This document shows, in pieces, positions 14,399 to 24,769 of a stretch of DNA of 64,000 nucleotides. The notes beneath the pieces were generated by a model. That model did not search any database. It was not told where the DNA came from and worked only from the letters and a program-made list of their open reading frames with translations. Location: assembly GCA_030601885.1 (NCBI GenBank), contig JAUWAU010000001.1, positions 248,001-312,000 on the forward strand. The letters run 5' to 3'. The DNA is from Armatimonadota bacterium. GTDB taxonomy: Bacteria; Armatimonadota; Zipacnadia; JAUWAU01. Each line of letters opens with the position of its first letter. Position 1 is the stretch's first letter. The translations under genes and the position numbers were made by a program.

Positions 14399-16696
14399 AT
14401 GCCACACGCAGCGGTCCATTCTGGGAGGCGGCTCGTGGTCACGCTCGTGTGTCTCGGGCTTGGCTCTGCCGCGAACGCGGCGGCGCTTTACGTCTCCGGC
14501 TCCGGCAACGATGCCGGCGACGGCTCCCGCCGGCGACCTTTGCGCACCATCCAGCACGCCGTCGAGCTCGCGGGCCCCGGCGACGCGATCTACGTGAGTG
14601 CCGGCCGGTACGTGGAGAACGTGAGCGTGGAGAACAGCGGCGAGCCGGGCAAGTGGCTGACGATCTCGGCCGCGCCCGGGGATGAGCGCCAAGTGGTCGT
14701 CGGCACGGAGCAGCCTCGCATTGACGCCAGTGGCTCCGGGGCTTCGGCATTTGCCCTGCGTGCGGTGAAATGGGTGCGCCTCAGGGGCTTCAAGTGTGTG
14801 GCCGCCTATCGCAGTCGCGCCTCCGGGATCCACGCCTCCAGGTGCGAGCACATCGAAATCCTCGACTGCATCGTCACCGGGGGCGGATCCGGCGGCGTGG
14901 ACGTGAACCGCTGCGGCCACGTCCTCATTGACGGCGTCGAGGCGTACTTCAACGGCGGAGGCCCGGCCTGGTCCAGCGGCATCTCGGTCTTCGAGCCGAC
15001 GGGCACGGACATCGTCGTGCGCAACTGCATCTGCTACGGCAACTACGATCGGTCCGCCCACCGCAGCGACGGCAATGGGATCATCATCGACAACGGCTAC
15101 GACAGGGGCGGCGCCCTGCTCGTCAACAACCTGTGCTTCATGAACGGCGGGAAGGGCATCTGCTCGACGCGCACGGACAACTGCATCTTCCTGCACAACA
15201 GCTCGGTGGCGAACTGCTGGCAGCTCAACCAGCAAGCAACCGCCCACGAGTTGTCGGTTCGCGGTGCCCACAACGTGGTCCGCAACAACATCGGGATCGG
15301 CACGCTCCCCGAAGCCGTCGGCATGCAGGTATTGCCCAGCTACAGCGGCCCGATGGGCAACGTTGCCATCGATCCGAAGACCGTTGTGTGCGATCACAAC
15401 CTCTTCTTCAACCCACTGAGCCCGGTGTGCGTGGTGCTGGCCGGGGGCGGACGGCAGCGGCTGACGCTGGACGCGCTGCGCGAGGCGATGCCTCACTGGG
15501 CTGCAGACACCCTCAGCGTCGATCCGGGCTTTGTGGATATGCAGAACCTGGATTTCCGCTTGCGCCCTGACAGCCCGGCCCTCAGGGCCGGTGTGGCGCT
15601 GCCGGAAGTGCCCACGGACCTGCTCGGCAGACCCCGGCCGAGAAGCGGCGCCTGCTCCCTCGGATGTTATGAGGGGGGTTACACAGGCCCGGCAGAGCAG
15701 CGGCCGAAACCGGGGGTCGCGATGGCGCCGGGAGCTGATGCGCGGGCAATCAACGCGCTGCTGGCCAATCGGTATGACCTGGACTGGCATGGGATGCTGT
15801 GGGGGTGGGGCAAGCTGCTCACCGAGGAGCTCCCGCTCCAGGTGGATGTGCAAGGCCCACGCAAGGCGGACTTCCTCCACGTGTCGGGGAGCCATGTGCT
15901 CAGAGATCTTCTGGAGGAGATCGCTCGGGATCATCAGGTGCGTCTCGTATTGAGACAGCCCGATGAGTGTCGAGGCTTGCCGACGACGCCCCACGTTATC
16001 AGCCGGCGTCTCACTGTCCACGAAGGCGCCGACGCCGAGGAGCGCAGCTCCGTGCGTCGTGCGCTCCGCACGCGTGTTTGGACTGCGGATCCGAACGGCA
16101 ATACGACTTTCGCCGAGCTGCTTCCGGCCCTTTCGGCCGCCGTCGGCGTGACCATTCGCAGCACCCCGGCGGTCCCGCCAACGCAGAAGTTCGCCATGAC
16201 CACCATGAACATGCAGCTTAGCGCCTTTCTGAGCGATCTGGCCGACAGGATGGAGCTGCGCTTCACGCTATCGCGCCACGACCCCCTGGCGGATGCCACC
16301 AGGGCGCAGGTGGTGCAGGAGGGCGCCCCCTTCGGAGGCCGGGACGGCATTGCAGAGGCGATCGTGGAACGTCCGCGGGGCAGCGGGAGGATTGACATGT
16401 ACGCGCGGGTGAGCGACGCCGGCACTCTCTGCGGGAGAGTGGGCGACGACAACGCCCGTCTGATATCGCCGCCCTCACTGGACAGCACGGAGGCGGGCGA
16501 TATGTACGTCAAGGGAGCCACCCGGCTTGCGGCCGGCGATACCGTGCGGCTCGCGGTGAGCGGCTCCGGTGCGGCCCTCTGCGTGGCCCGCCAATGGGTC
16601 ATCCTGGGCCGCATGCCGCGACATCTGAACACGGGCCGATTCTACGTCCGCACCAGGGACACCACGCTCAGTCAGATACGGTTCGCGGCGCTCTAG
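14399..16696 (+). CDS. Secreted right-handed beta-helix protein (pectate-lyase-like fold)
   Basis: A 765-residue protein. GGAGG precedes ATG 14399 and residues 1-28 form a signal peptide (RRLVVTLVCLGLGSAANA). The segment LYVSGSGNDAGDGSRRRPLRTIQ with VEL-AGPGDAIYVSAGRY is the standard opening of PL9 / PbH1 parallel beta-helices, and many short Asn-rich coils follow to about residue 425 (DNGYDRGG, NSSVANCW). Such proteins are polysaccharide lyases, epimerases or glycosidases. From about residue 440 a different region follows: two short alpha/beta modules (LRDLLEEIARDHQVRLVL and MNMQLSAFLSDLADRMELRFTL) that look like STN-type domains, then a beta-rich end. No catalytic residues can be assigned. 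It ends the MFS/URO-D-like cluster. Confidence 0.75.
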   Translation: MPHAAVHSGRRLVVTLVCLGLGSAANAAALYVSGSGNDAGDGSRRRPLRTIQHAVELAGPGDAIYVSAGRYVENVSVENSGEPGKWLTISAAPGDERQVVVGTEQPRIDASGSGASAFALRAVKWVRLRGFKCVAAYRSRASGIHASRCEHIEILDCIVTGGGSGGVDVNRCGHVLIDGVEAYFNGGGPAWSSGISVFEPTGTDIVVRNCICYGNYDRSAHRSDGNGIIIDNGYDRGGALLVNNLCFMNGGKGICSTRTDNCIFLHNSSVANCWQLNQQATAHELSVRGAHNVVRNNIGIGTLPEAVGMQVLPSYSGPMGNVAIDPKTVVCDHNLFFNPLSPVCVVLAGGGRQRLTLDALREAMPHWAADTLSVDPGFVDMQNLDFRLRPDSPALRAGVALPEVPTDLLGRPRPRSGACSLGCYEGGYTGPAEQRPKPGVAMAPGADARAINALLANRYDLDWHGMLWGWGKLLTEELPLQVDVQGPRKADFLHVSGSHVLRDLLEEIARDHQVRLVLRQPDECRGLPTTPHVISRRLTVHEGADAEERSSVRRALRTRVWTADPNGNTTFAELLPALSAAVGVTIRSTPAVPPTQKFAMTTMNMQLSAFLSDLADRMELRFTLSRHDPLADATRAQVVQEGAPFGGRDGIAEAIVERPRGSGRIDMYARVSDAGTLCGRVGDDNARLISPPSLDSTEAGDMYVKGATRLAAGDTVRLAVSGSGAALCVARQWVILGRMPRHLNTGRFYVRTRDTTLSQIRFAAL

Positions 16697-16755
16697 CCCG
16701 GCAGTGTGGAAGCGCACGACACCGATGCCGCCGGGCGCCGCGGGCCGCGGTGTGG

Positions 16756-18783
16756 TCATTCGCCATTGCCGATTATGACGCTGTGCAGCGCTTCTCCCAG
16801 CTCTTCGATCCGGTACGGCTTCGCAATACACGCGCAAAAGCCGTGGTCGCTGAAGTTCGCCATGATGGGGTCATTCAAATAGCCGCTGCAGACGATCGCC
16901 TTGACCTCAGGGTCTATTTCGACCAGCTTCTTGACGGCCTCTTTCCCCCCCGTGGCCCCCGGAATGGTCAAATCCATTACGACAGCGTCAAAAGGCTGTC
17001 CGGATTCCCTGGCTTTGGTGTAACGCTCAATGGCTTCGGCGCCATCGACGGCGAAGTCCACCTGATATCCCAATTCAGAGAGCATCGCCCCGGCGACTTC
17101 CCTGATCATCTCCTCGTCGTCCATCACCAGGACCCGTCCCTCGCCGAGATGCGCCGCTTCCCGGGCGCTACGCTGTGGTGTTGCCGGCGTGCCCCTTTCC
17201 GACGCGGGCAGATACAAAGAGAATGTTGTGCCAACACCCATTTCCGATTCTACGCTCATGTGGCCGTCGTGGTTTCTGACGACGGAATAGGCCGTCGCGA
17301 GCCCCAGCCCGCTGCCCTTTTGTTTGGTGGTGAAGAAGGGGTCGAATACCCTCTGCAGATGCGACGGGGCTATGCCCACCCCTTGGTCTTCGACGCATAC
17401 CTTCACGTATCGCTCGTTCCCCAGAGGCGGGAAGTGGTCTGCGCCAACAGGGACGTTCTCGGCGCGCACCGTCATTGTCCCACCGTCCGGCATGGCTTGA
17501 TCGGCGTTAATGATCAGGTTGTTGATCACCTGGCTCATCTGCCCCTCGTCAATTTCCACCGGCCACAGATCGTCGAGGACGAAGAACTGGCAGCGCACAT
17601 TGGAGCCCCGCAGAGCGAACTCGGCTGAATCCCGTATGACGTCCGCCAGCGAGGCGGTCTTCTTCACTGGCGCGCCGCCTTTGGCGAAGGTGAGCAATTG
17701 CTCGGTGAGGTCCTTTGCCTGAATGGAGGCCTTTTCCGCCTGGGTCAGTCTAGGAAAGATCCTGTCTTCGGCATTGGCATGCGTCTTCGCCAGAGAGATG
17801 TTCCCAATGACGCCCGTGAGAATGTTGTTGAAGTCGTGCGCGATGCCGCCGGCAAGGACCGCCAGCGAATCCAGTTTGCTGGCTCGCAAGAGCTCTTGTT
17901 CCGTTCTTCGTTTTTCGGTGATGTCACGGAACACGAGGACGACGCCGATCACGTTCGAGTCCCGGTCGCGAATAGGCGCGGCGCTGTCTTCGATAATGCG
18001 CTGAGTGCCGTCTGTGCCGATGAGCACAGTGTTATTGGCCAAGCCGACGATTGCGCCAGCCTCCAGCACCCTCTTCACCGGGCTTTCGCACGGTTCCGGG
18101 CTCTTTTCGTTGATGATGAGAAAGACCTGCTCCAGCGGCAGACCAACGGCTTCGTCCTGGGACCAGCCGGTCAATTCCTCGGCGACCCTATTCAGAAGGA
18201 CCACTCTGCCCTCGGTATCGGTAGTGATGACTCCATCGCCGATGCTCCGGAGGGTCACTGCGAGCCGCTCTCGTTCGGCGGCCAGCGCCTCCTCAGCCAG
18301 TTTCCGTCCGGTTATGTCTCTGACTATTGCCGTCGCTACGTAGGTGTCGCCGGCCTTTCGGGCCGACACAGAGATCTCAACAGGCACTTCGGTGCCGTCT
18401 TTTCTGAGCCCGGCGAACTCCAGCGTCTCCCCTATGACCACACCTGAGCCGTCATTGCGAAATCCCGCAAACCCCTTTTCTTTGGCCTGCCCGTATCGAG
18501 GCGGCACGATCTTCATCAGGCTCTGTCCGAGTATCTCGTCCGCGGTGTAACCGAAGATTTTCTCTGCAGCCGGGTTCCACAGAATCACGTTCATGTCGGC
18601 GTCAACGGATATCAGGGCGTCAACGGAGGTGTTGATGAGCTCGCGGTACCTTTGCTCACTTGCCTCCAGTGCCTCCTCTGCCCGCTTGCGCTCGGCTTCT
18701 GACGCCTCCAACTGCGCGATTCTCACCCGCATCTGGCGCAGCTCATCAAGGAGCTGCCGCTTGGTCTTGTGCTCATCCGTCAC
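16756..18783 (-). CDS. Hybrid sensor histidine kinase (PAS-PAS-HisKA-HATPase-REC)
   Basis: A 675-residue cytoplasmic protein with a short coiled coil (residues about 8-40), PAS 1 (about 42-160), PAS 2 (about 170-290), a HisKA domain with phospho-acceptor His in AGGIAHDFNNIL (about residue 315), an ATPase domain with the N box (NNLIINADQAM), DQGVGI and GSGLGLAT, and a C-terminal receiver with DAVVMDLTIPG (Asp about 603) and the conserved Lys of AKPY. Such AHDFNN-type kinases often transfer phosphate within the same protein and to a separate regulator. No membrane segment or response-regulator gene is adjacent, so it senses an internal signal (redox, oxygen or ligand through PAS) and its output partner is elsewhere. 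The signal cannot be told from sequence. Confidence 0.9.
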   Translation of the reverse strand: MTDEHKTKRQLLDELRQMRVRIAQLEASEAERKRAEEALEASEQRYRELINTSVDALISVDADMNVILWNPAAEKIFGYTADEILGQSLMKIVPPRYGQAKEKGFAGFRNDGSGVVIGETLEFAGLRKDGTEVPVEISVSARKAGDTYVATAIVRDITGRKLAEEALAAERERLAVTLRSIGDGVITTDTEGRVVLLNRVAEELTGWSQDEAVGLPLEQVFLIINEKSPEPCESPVKRVLEAGAIVGLANNTVLIGTDGTQRIIEDSAAPIRDRDSNVIGVVLVFRDITEKRRTEQELLRASKLDSLAVLAGGIAHDFNNILTGVIGNISLAKTHANAEDRIFPRLTQAEKASIQAKDLTEQLLTFAKGGAPVKKTASLADVIRDSAEFALRGSNVRCQFFVLDDLWPVEIDEGQMSQVINNLIINADQAMPDGGTMTVRAENVPVGADHFPPLGNERYVKVCVEDQGVGIAPSHLQRVFDPFFTTKQKGSGLGLATAYSVVRNHDGHMSVESEMGVGTTFSLYLPASERGTPATPQRSAREAAHLGEGRVLVMDDEEMIREVAGAMLSELGYQVDFAVDGAEAIERYTKARESGQPFDAVVMDLTIPGATGGKEAVKKLVEIDPEVKAIVCSGYLNDPIMANFSDHGFCACIAKPYRIEELGEALHSVIIGNGE

Positions 18784-18993
18784 GTCGTGTCCCCCGTACT
18801 CCGAAGCGTTCCCTCAACTTGGTATCGGGCCTTGAAGCTCTACGGTTAAGGGGGCTTCGCCGGCGAAGGAAGAGGTCCGGGACGGCCACAGCGGAGCAGA
18901 GAACGCAGGATGCCGCGGCGGCGCGACCCCAACGGCAGGATACGCATGGGGGAGATATGGCTTGGTGGTGTACCAATGCCGCGGCCGAGGACG

Positions 18994-19923
18994 TCAGATC
19001 GTTGTGCTCAGAGCCAACAGCCGCTCGGCGAAGGACTCGATGAGGTCACGATGAGCGAGCTGCGAGCGCCAGGGATCGGGTATAGCATGCTCCCCGTAGA
19101 AGGCTCCCGCCAACTGCCCGTACACGGCCCCCGTGGTGTCGGCGTCATCGCCCAGATTCACTGCCAGCAGGCAGCCGTCTCGGAACGAATCGCTCCGATG
19201 GAACGCCCACAGCGCCGCCTCCAGCGACTTGACCACATAGCCCGTGCCCTGGATCTCTGGCGGCTCGCGGCGCTTGAAGGAGCCGGCCGCGATCTCGTCG
19301 ATCTCGGGCACGAGCGGATGCTCGTCGAAGTGGCCGGAGACCGGGCTGTACCCTTCGGAGAGCAGCTCGTCTTTGCCGGCGCCGTTTGCGGCTCCGGCGA
19401 TAAGTCCGCCGAGATACCGGCACGCATCTATGGCGGCAGGCGCCTGGTGCGTGGTGCGCGAGCTCTGGGCAGACTTCTCGATGGCCTCTCGAGGCTTCCG
19501 CGCATACAGCAGCGGCACCGGCGCCAGCCGCATGATGGAGCCATTCCCGGCGGTCATGGGATCGGTGGGGCCGCAGTACGGCTCGCGGGTGCGCTCGAAT
19601 TGCCGCAATGACTCTCGCACGGTCAGCCCGATGCCGAAGGCGTGCCCGATGCTGCTCAGGTGGCCCTCCCGGTACCACCGCACGTACCTTTCGAGTTGAT
19701 CGACGGGATTGAATCCCTGCCGCTCGATCAGACTTTCGGCCAGGCACAGCGCCATCGAGGTGTCGTCCGTCCAGCAGCCCGCCGCGACGCCGAGGTATTC
19801 GCTCGCGACCATATCCTCAATTGGCTCAAACGACCCCGGCGGCGCGCCCTCGATAGGCATCCCGAGCGCGTCTCCCACCGCCAACCCGAGCAGAGATCCG
19901 CGATAGCGTTCTAGCTGTTCCAT
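18994..19923 (-). CDS. ADP-ribosylglycohydrolase family protein
   Basis: A 309-residue member of the DraG / ARH family, which removes ADP-ribose from proteins or other targets with two Mg ions. Metal-binding motifs are visible: [14 protein letters not shown] (residues 12-25), [15 protein letters not shown] (about 51-65), [14 protein letters not shown] (about 131) and [21 protein letters not shown] near residue 257. The length is normal for the family. Its start overlaps the end of the upstream GHL10-like gene by 13 nt, so the two are one transcript. Members of this family in glycan-degradation clusters of Planctomycetota-like bacteria are frequent and their substrate there is unknown; sugar nucleotides or ribosides are as likely as protein ADP-ribosylation. 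Confidence 0.88.
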   Translation of the reverse strand: MEQLERYRGSLLGLAVGDALGMPIEGAPPGSFEPIEDMVASEYLGVAAGCWTDDTSMALCLAESLIERQGFNPVDQLERYVRWYREGHLSSIGHAFGIGLTVRESLRQFERTREPYCGPTDPMTAGNGSIMRLAPVPLLYARKPREAIEKSAQSSRTTHQAPAAIDACRYLGGLIAGAANGAGKDELLSEGYSPVSGHFDEHPLVPEIDEIAAGSFKRREPPEIQGTGYVVKSLEAALWAFHRSDSFRDGCLLAVNLGDDADTTGAVYGQLAGAFYGEHAIPDPWRSQLAHRDLIESFAERLLALSTTI

Positions 19924-21557
19924 TGAGGTCGGTCTTTCTGGGTGGACTGGTGGGCCTCATACCGAATCCACAACTGCAGGTCGCGCAGCACTGGATCCAG
20001 CTCCGCACCGGGGCCGCGGGAGACGTCGATCCGGTTCGTCCCCTTCGTGACGATCGTCGGGCTCAGCTCGTATTCGACCCAATTGCCGGAGCGGGTTCCG
20101 TCGGACAGAACGCGGTCGTTGAGACGAACGATGAGATCATCCTTGTCAGTCCCCGGGCTGGCCTGAATGCGCAGCGTTACGGTGGCAGTGTACCCTTTGT
20201 CCTTCGCCCCAGTGACATCGTCTCCCACCAGCAGATCGACGGTCGCCGACTCGCCGGGCTCGAGGGTGATGGGATTCTCGGGCGAGAATGTCATCGGCCG
20301 AGTGAAGAAGCGTTCCCCGCCTTTGAGGTCGCGCTGCGCATTGCCCCGCCCGCGCGCGTCGGCCACGTACATCTTGTCTGTGAAGGCAAGCGCCTCCGGG
20401 TCGCCCGCCTCAAAGAGCAGCTTGAACTGTGGATCGTCGGGCGAGTAGAAGAAGTTGAACAGCCAGACCGCATCGACGCCGGCGTTCCACGCGTTCATGA
20501 CGCGCGCCCGGTAGGCCTCGAGCGAGTTCCGGTTCTCGCGGTCACGCACCCGCGACTCGTCCATCGAGGCCCAGACCTGGACGCCGTACTTGTGGCCGAT
20601 GGCGACCGTGTCGCTCCATTCCTGCAGCCGGAAGTAGCCACCGGCAACCCAGATGTCGATGAGCCCCTGCTTCATCCACTGCTCCACATCGAGGCCCAGC
20701 GCCCTCGCGTAGCCCGCCGAATCCGGGGTGCGCACCGCAAGCAGGATGGGACGTCCGCGCTTCGCGCCGACCTCATCGATCATCGCGCGGATGTGGCGGA
20801 ACAGCTCGTTCATCATCTCGACGTCTTCCGCCGTCGCCTCGCCGCCCATGACGGTGGTCTTGAACGTCGGCAGGTGGCGGAAGAAGTCGAGCAGCAGCCC
20901 GTCGATGTCGTAGTTCTGACATACCTCCTCCAGGATGCGGAACAGCAGCTCGCGCACTTCCGGATGCGCGTAATCGACCGCGCTCCATTTTCCATACGGC
21001 GTGGGCGTATCGCGCGTGCCCATGAGGTATTCGGGATGCTCCTGCTTCCACTTGTTGCTGTTCCAGCGCCGCCGGCCGTGCTCCGTATCGGAGGCGTCGT
21101 GGGTGTCGTTCATGCGCATGGCCCAGAAGGCCTCGTAGCCGTTCTTGCGGCAGAAGTCGATGTAGCTGTCGAGCCCATCCGGCCCGTCGCCGTACAGCTT
21201 CTCGATGATGCCCGGCGGCCATTCCTGAGCCACCTTCGAGCGATAGTGCCGCGCGACGGCAAACTGGTGGACCAGCGAGTACGTGCAGGCATCGGTCTGC
21301 GATCCCGGGATGTGCGGAAACACACAGGGGCTGGATTCGAGGTATCGCTTCTCGGGATCCATCGCCATCCCGTCGGAGTGGAACACGATCCGCCGCTTCC
21401 TCCCAGCGGCCCGCTTGCGAGCTGCCTGGAGCTCCTCAGGAGTCAGCGGCTCTGCTTTGGGGCGCTGAGCCGAGGTCGGACGTCCTGAGTCGGCAGCGGT
21501 TGATCCCGGCGCCGTCAGGTTAGCAGTCATCGCCATCACCATCGCGAGTATGACCAT
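19911..21557 (-). CDS. Secreted GHL10-like (family 10-like glycosyl hydrolase) protein
   Basis: A 548-residue protein. ATG 21557 was chosen because it opens a clean signal peptide ([22 protein letters not shown]); codons upstream are Gly/Pro-rich and unlike protein. From about residue 60 a TIM-barrel resembles the GHL10 / DUF187 group: [12 protein letters not shown], the strand [14 protein letters not shown] with Asp in the position of a barrel acid, [35 protein letters not shown] and [10 protein letters not shown]. After about residue 430 a beta-sandwich follows ([37 protein letters not shown]), probably a carbohydrate-binding or accessory module. Substrate unknown. The stop overlaps the ADP-ribosylglycohydrolase start. 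No Shine-Dalgarno sequence is seen, common in this type of genome. Confidence 0.7.
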   Translation of the reverse strand: MVILAMVMAMTANLTAPGSTAADSGRPTSAQRPKAEPLTPEELQAARKRAAGRKRRIVFHSDGMAMDPEKRYLESSPCVFPHIPGSQTDACTYSLVHQFAVARHYRSKVAQEWPPGIIEKLYGDGPDGLDSYIDFCRKNGYEAFWAMRMNDTHDASDTEHGRRRWNSNKWKQEHPEYLMGTRDTPTPYGKWSAVDYAHPEVRELLFRILEEVCQNYDIDGLLLDFFRHLPTFKTTVMGGEATAEDVEMMNELFRHIRAMIDEVGAKRGRPILLAVRTPDSAGYARALGLDVEQWMKQGLIDIWVAGGYFRLQEWSDTVAIGHKYGVQVWASMDESRVRDRENRNSLEAYRARVMNAWNAGVDAVWLFNFFYSPDDPQFKLLFEAGDPEALAFTDKMYVADARGRGNAQRDLKGGERFFTRPMTFSPENPITLEPGESATVDLLVGDDVTGAKDKGYTATVTLRIQASPGTDKDDLIVRLNDRVLSDGTRSGNWVEYELSPTIVTKGTNRIDVSRGPGAELDPVLRDLQLWIRYEAHQSTQKDRPQWNS

Positions 21558-21888
21558 GTAGACGGGATTCGGCGCGTCCGAATACTTTCCTTTCGCCTGC
21601 GGGCCGAGGCGCCCCTTCGTTGTAGCCGGAGCGGCTCGCTCCGGCGGGGCCGGGCCAGCCGTGTGACGCTGGCCCGGCTGGGCTGGCAGCCCAGGCGACA
21701 AGCGTGGCGGCGATGGGCGAAATCTTCAAAGAGAGCTGCGGCCTATGAGGTCATGGAGGAAGACCGGCCCCCTACGGGCAAGCAGCGCAACATGTAGCCT
21801 TGTGCCCAGGAGGATGACCGTCATCACCTTCCACTAAGCTTCGGCCATCCTCCCAACGCGCCTCGAAAACGAGAAGGAGTTTGCTCCC
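21558..21888. other. Divergent intergenic region with two strong hairpins
   Basis: Holds two perfect inverted repeats: GCCGGAGCG / CGCTCCGGC (21625-21645, 3-nt loop) and GCCGGGCCAGC / GCTGGCCCGGC (21649-21678, 8-nt loop). The first also occurs at 60823-60843 in reverse orientation with the same flanking TTGTA. No gene is seen. GAGAAGGAG at about 21869 is the ribosome binding site of the following gene. Confidence 0.55.
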
Positions 21889-24048
21889 ATGAACGCGACT
21901 ACGTCACACCCCCGATGCCTCTGGGCCATAGCTCTCCTGGTGGGATGCTGGACTCTCAGCAGCCCGGTGCTGGGTGCAAGAGAGCGTTTCGTGGCGCGCG
22001 AGGGCGCCGCAATCGAGGTCTGGCGCATCACCAACGACCCCACGGTCCGCGACCACGCCAACTACCACAATACCCAGTGCTGGAGCCCCGACGGCCGGTA
22101 TCTGTGTTTCACACACGACGCCGCGAGTGACGAGGTCCACCTCTACGATCTGCAGCGGGATCGCGACGTGCGCGTGGACCTGGGCGGCAACCCCCGCTGG
22201 GCGAACCGGCGCAACTGGCTGTTCTACACGCGCCGCCGTCCGGAGGACGGTCCCCGCCACGGGAAGGGCACACACGTCATGTGGCTGGACGTGGCGACCG
22301 GCAAGCAAACACGGATTGGCTATGGAGTGCGACAACTGAAGGAGACGGACTGCGGCGATCGCTGGCTTTATGGCATCCAGAGTCCGGAGGAGGGAAAACC
22401 CAGGGGCGTCCGCATCCCGATTCGGGCTGACTCCGACGCCGAGATCCTGCCTGGTGATTGGGGCGTGGGCTACAACTCGCTGAACATCAATCCCCTTCAT
22501 CCGCTCATCGTATCGCGCGATCACGGCTACCCCCAGTACTACTACGCCACGCCGGACACGCGGGACATCCCCTTCGTCGCGCGGCATTTCTTCGACCACG
22601 ACCTGGCCGGCGGGAGCCAGACGAAGCCGTTCCCCATCATGGAGGGCTCGCACTTCTCGTGGAGCGGCGACGGCTCGTACTTCATGGCGGGCAACGGGCC
22701 CATGCGGGGCCGCAAGTGGGACGAGCCGCTGCCCAGCAACATCCACTTCCTGGCCAACACCGGCGCGGGCGATATCTGTCCCTGCGGCTTCAGCGGACGG
22801 TGGATCTGCGGCAGCACTGGGGGCGGAAGGGGCCCGCTCCGCGTGGCCGACCTGCGAAGCGGCGAGGGCTGGGTCGTGACGCGAACGTACTCCTTCTTGT
22901 GCTTCCCCAGCGACAGGGACCTCTCCGGCCCTTACGACATCGACGCCAAGGGGAGCCCTGACGGCACGAAGATCGCCTTCATCTCGACCTACGACCTGAA
23001 GGACGGTCCGGCGACAGTCATCACGGCCGAAGTGACCGGCGACCGCATTCCCGTGCAGTCCACCGAGGGGTTTCCGGAGTCCGGGCGCCTGGTGAATACC
23101 TCCGGCTTCGGCGGCGAGGTGCTCGCCTACGCACGCAAGACGCCCACCAGCTTCGAAGGCCTCACCCGCGCGCTGTACGGCACTGCTCGCGAGGCGGCGC
23201 TGCGGGTAGGCGGTACGCTCACCTCGTTCGAGGCGGCGGTGATCCCCAAGGAGCAGCGCGAAGGACTGACGCCGCCGTCCTACATGCGCAACATCGTCAA
23301 GGACATCGACTCTCCGCTGATGTGGCAGCGAGCGTCCGACCTCTACGTGGCAGTGGTCCGCTTGCCCGATCCGCCGCACATGCGTCGAGCAGGCGCGCGC
23401 ATCGAGCTGATCCCAGGCGAGAATCACTGGGAGACCTACGGATACCACATCTACCGGGACGGAATCCGCATCACGGATACGCCTGCCCGGCCCGGAGCCA
23501 CGATGGAGCTGCCGGGGGAAGGGAAGTACACGGCACGGGCGGTGGAATGGTCAGGGCTCGAGAGCCGCGATAGCCTTCCCTTGACGGTCAAGGGCGCGGT
23601 CCAGCTTCACGTACTGAGCGACAAGCCCGCCGACTTCGAGTGGACGCACGATCGGTACCTCTCGAGCGATGGCAAAGAGATCACGGAGCAGGCGGCCAAG
23701 GGGGCCCCGCAGGCCACTCGGGAGATCGTTCACTTGCACGATGGCGTGATTCATCGGGAGCGGTGGCAGCCGGGACAGATCGTGAGGAGGCACGATCTCA
23801 ATCTCGAGGGCAAGGCAATCCGTCGTCTCTTCTATGAAGACGGCAGACTGACCCGGCGCGAGTACTGGGATCGCGAGGGAAATCAGGTCAGCAGCGAGCT
23901 GTTCGACGCGGACGGATACATCACCGAGTCGCTCTGGGGAGAAACGCGGCGCTGGCACTACCGCCGCGCGGTGCCCATCAGGTACGAAACCGACTCAACG
24001 GTGTACGTGAAGCAGGGGGAGCGGTGGGTGGCGAAGACGAAGGAGTAA
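21889..24048 (+). CDS. Secreted beta-propeller (PD40-like) protein
   Basis: A 719-residue exported protein with a signal peptide (residues 1-29, cleavage near SPVLGA). The mature N-terminus has WD40-like beta-propeller (PD40) strands such as NTQCWSPDGRYLCFTHD and VHLYDL, followed by GNPRWANRRNWLFYTRR, GSHFSWSGDGSYFMAGNG and SPDGTKIAFIST. Oligogalacturonate lyase and TolB-like proteins share this layout. From about residue 500 there is a fibronectin-like segment (HIYRDGIRITDTPARPG), and the last 110 residues resemble MORN/YD-like strands (REYWDREGNQVSSELFDADGYITESLW). A 3' fragment of a paralogue lies at 26271-26464. Function is not known; a glycan-binding or lyase role fits the surroundings. 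Confidence 0.65.
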   Translation: MNATTSHPRCLWAIALLVGCWTLSSPVLGARERFVAREGAAIEVWRITNDPTVRDHANYHNTQCWSPDGRYLCFTHDAASDEVHLYDLQRDRDVRVDLGGNPRWANRRNWLFYTRRRPEDGPRHGKGTHVMWLDVATGKQTRIGYGVRQLKETDCGDRWLYGIQSPEEGKPRGVRIPIRADSDAEILPGDWGVGYNSLNINPLHPLIVSRDHGYPQYYYATPDTRDIPFVARHFFDHDLAGGSQTKPFPIMEGSHFSWSGDGSYFMAGNGPMRGRKWDEPLPSNIHFLANTGAGDICPCGFSGRWICGSTGGGRGPLRVADLRSGEGWVVTRTYSFLCFPSDRDLSGPYDIDAKGSPDGTKIAFISTYDLKDGPATVITAEVTGDRIPVQSTEGFPESGRLVNTSGFGGEVLAYARKTPTSFEGLTRALYGTAREAALRVGGTLTSFEAAVIPKEQREGLTPPSYMRNIVKDIDSPLMWQRASDLYVAVVRLPDPPHMRRAGARIELIPGENHWETYGYHIYRDGIRITDTPARPGATMELPGEGKYTARAVEWSGLESRDSLPLTVKGAVQLHVLSDKPADFEWTHDRYLSSDGKEITEQAAKGAPQATREIVHLHDGVIHRERWQPGQIVRRHDLNLEGKAIRRLFYEDGRLTRREYWDREGNQVSSELFDADGYITESLWGETRRWHYRRAVPIRYETDSTVYVKQGERWVAKTKE

Positions 24049-24484
24049 GGGGCGCGTGAACGGGGCTTGCCGGTGCGGGGAGGCTCAACGATGGCTGGTG
24101 CGCCCGAGATCGCACAGGGAAGGGGGCGATGGCAGGGCCGCCGCAGGCGTCCAGTACAGCGTCCCGCCGATTCGTCCCCGGCATTCCCGGAACTCCCCTG
24201 GAATTCGATAACTTTCTCGGTGAGGTGCCGCCGGAACGATGGGAAGCTGTGATACAATGGTGTCATGGAAGGGCAGTCGGGCATGGCCCTGAAGGCAAGG
24301 AACAGCTCGTCCACGATGTGCCGGAACGCGTGGCGGCGGAGAGAAGCTCCGGCCGAGAGCTGCTGTCCTCCGGCTGTCCTGTGCTATTGCTCCCTGTCGT
24401 CGCACCGAAGGTGTGCCGAGTGCACATCGCCTTGGTGTGTGCGCTTACGGAGCACTGTCCACTCAGGCTGAGGATGGCGCAGGC
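24049..24484. other. Intergenic region; first part duplicated at 26465-26580
   Basis: The first 110 nt after the stop codon are visibly related to the sequence following the paralogue fragment at 26464 (shared pieces include GAGATCGC, GGGAAGGGGGCG and GGCTTGC / ACGCTTGC spacing), so the duplication covers gene end plus downstream DNA. The rest holds only short frames that I do not consider coding. Confidence 0.5.
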
Positions 24485-24763
24485 ATGGAGCGCACCGGGG
24501 ACGCCGAGCGACCCATGGATTGGACCGACGCGGTCGATGCGGCCGTGGACATTCGCAACGCCATCGAGGAGGCGCGAGAGTGCGGATCGCTGGATGACTG
24601 GGACTGCCTCGTGTTATGTCTCCACTACGGGTTGGGGCTCTCGTTAACCCGAATTGCTGAAGTGCTGAGTGCGCACGAAGATGTCGTGCGCCGGGCCAAA
24701 GCCAGGGCCCTGAAGGCGATCAAAGATACAGGCTACCTCGACGATCATCTGGAGGAGGAGTAG
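24485..24763 (+). CDS. Small sigma-70 region 4-like helix-turn-helix protein
   Basis: A 92-residue protein whose second half (DDWDCLVLCLHYGLGLSLTRIAEVLSAHEDVVRRAKARALKAIKDTGYLD) reads like sigma-70 region 4: a helix ending in LCLHYGLGLSL, then the helix-turn-helix IAEVLSAHEDVVRRAKARALKAI. Regions 2 and 3 are missing, so it is not a complete sigma factor. It may act as a small DNA-binding regulator of its own operon. Start at ATG 24485 is uncertain; ATG 24515 is an alternative. It is 6 nt before the next gene, whose ribosome binding site (GGAGGAG) overlaps its last codons, making it the first gene of a three-gene module that ends with a HEPN protein. Confidence 0.6.
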   Translation: MERTGDAERPMDWTDAVDAAVDIRNAIEEARECGSLDDWDCLVLCLHYGLGLSLTRIAEVLSAHEDVVRRAKARALKAIKDTGYLDDHLEEE

Positions 24764-24769
24764 GCGCTC

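Noticed and set aside
12720..16021. Two 546-554-codon minus-strand frames across MFS and beta-helix genes
   Set aside because: They span several real genes and contain no recognisable domain; shadows caused by high GC.
24129..24471. Plus-strand frames of 172 and 68 codons after the propeller gene
   Set aside because: They run through a region whose counterpart at 26.5 kb is non-coding and show no protein-like pattern.
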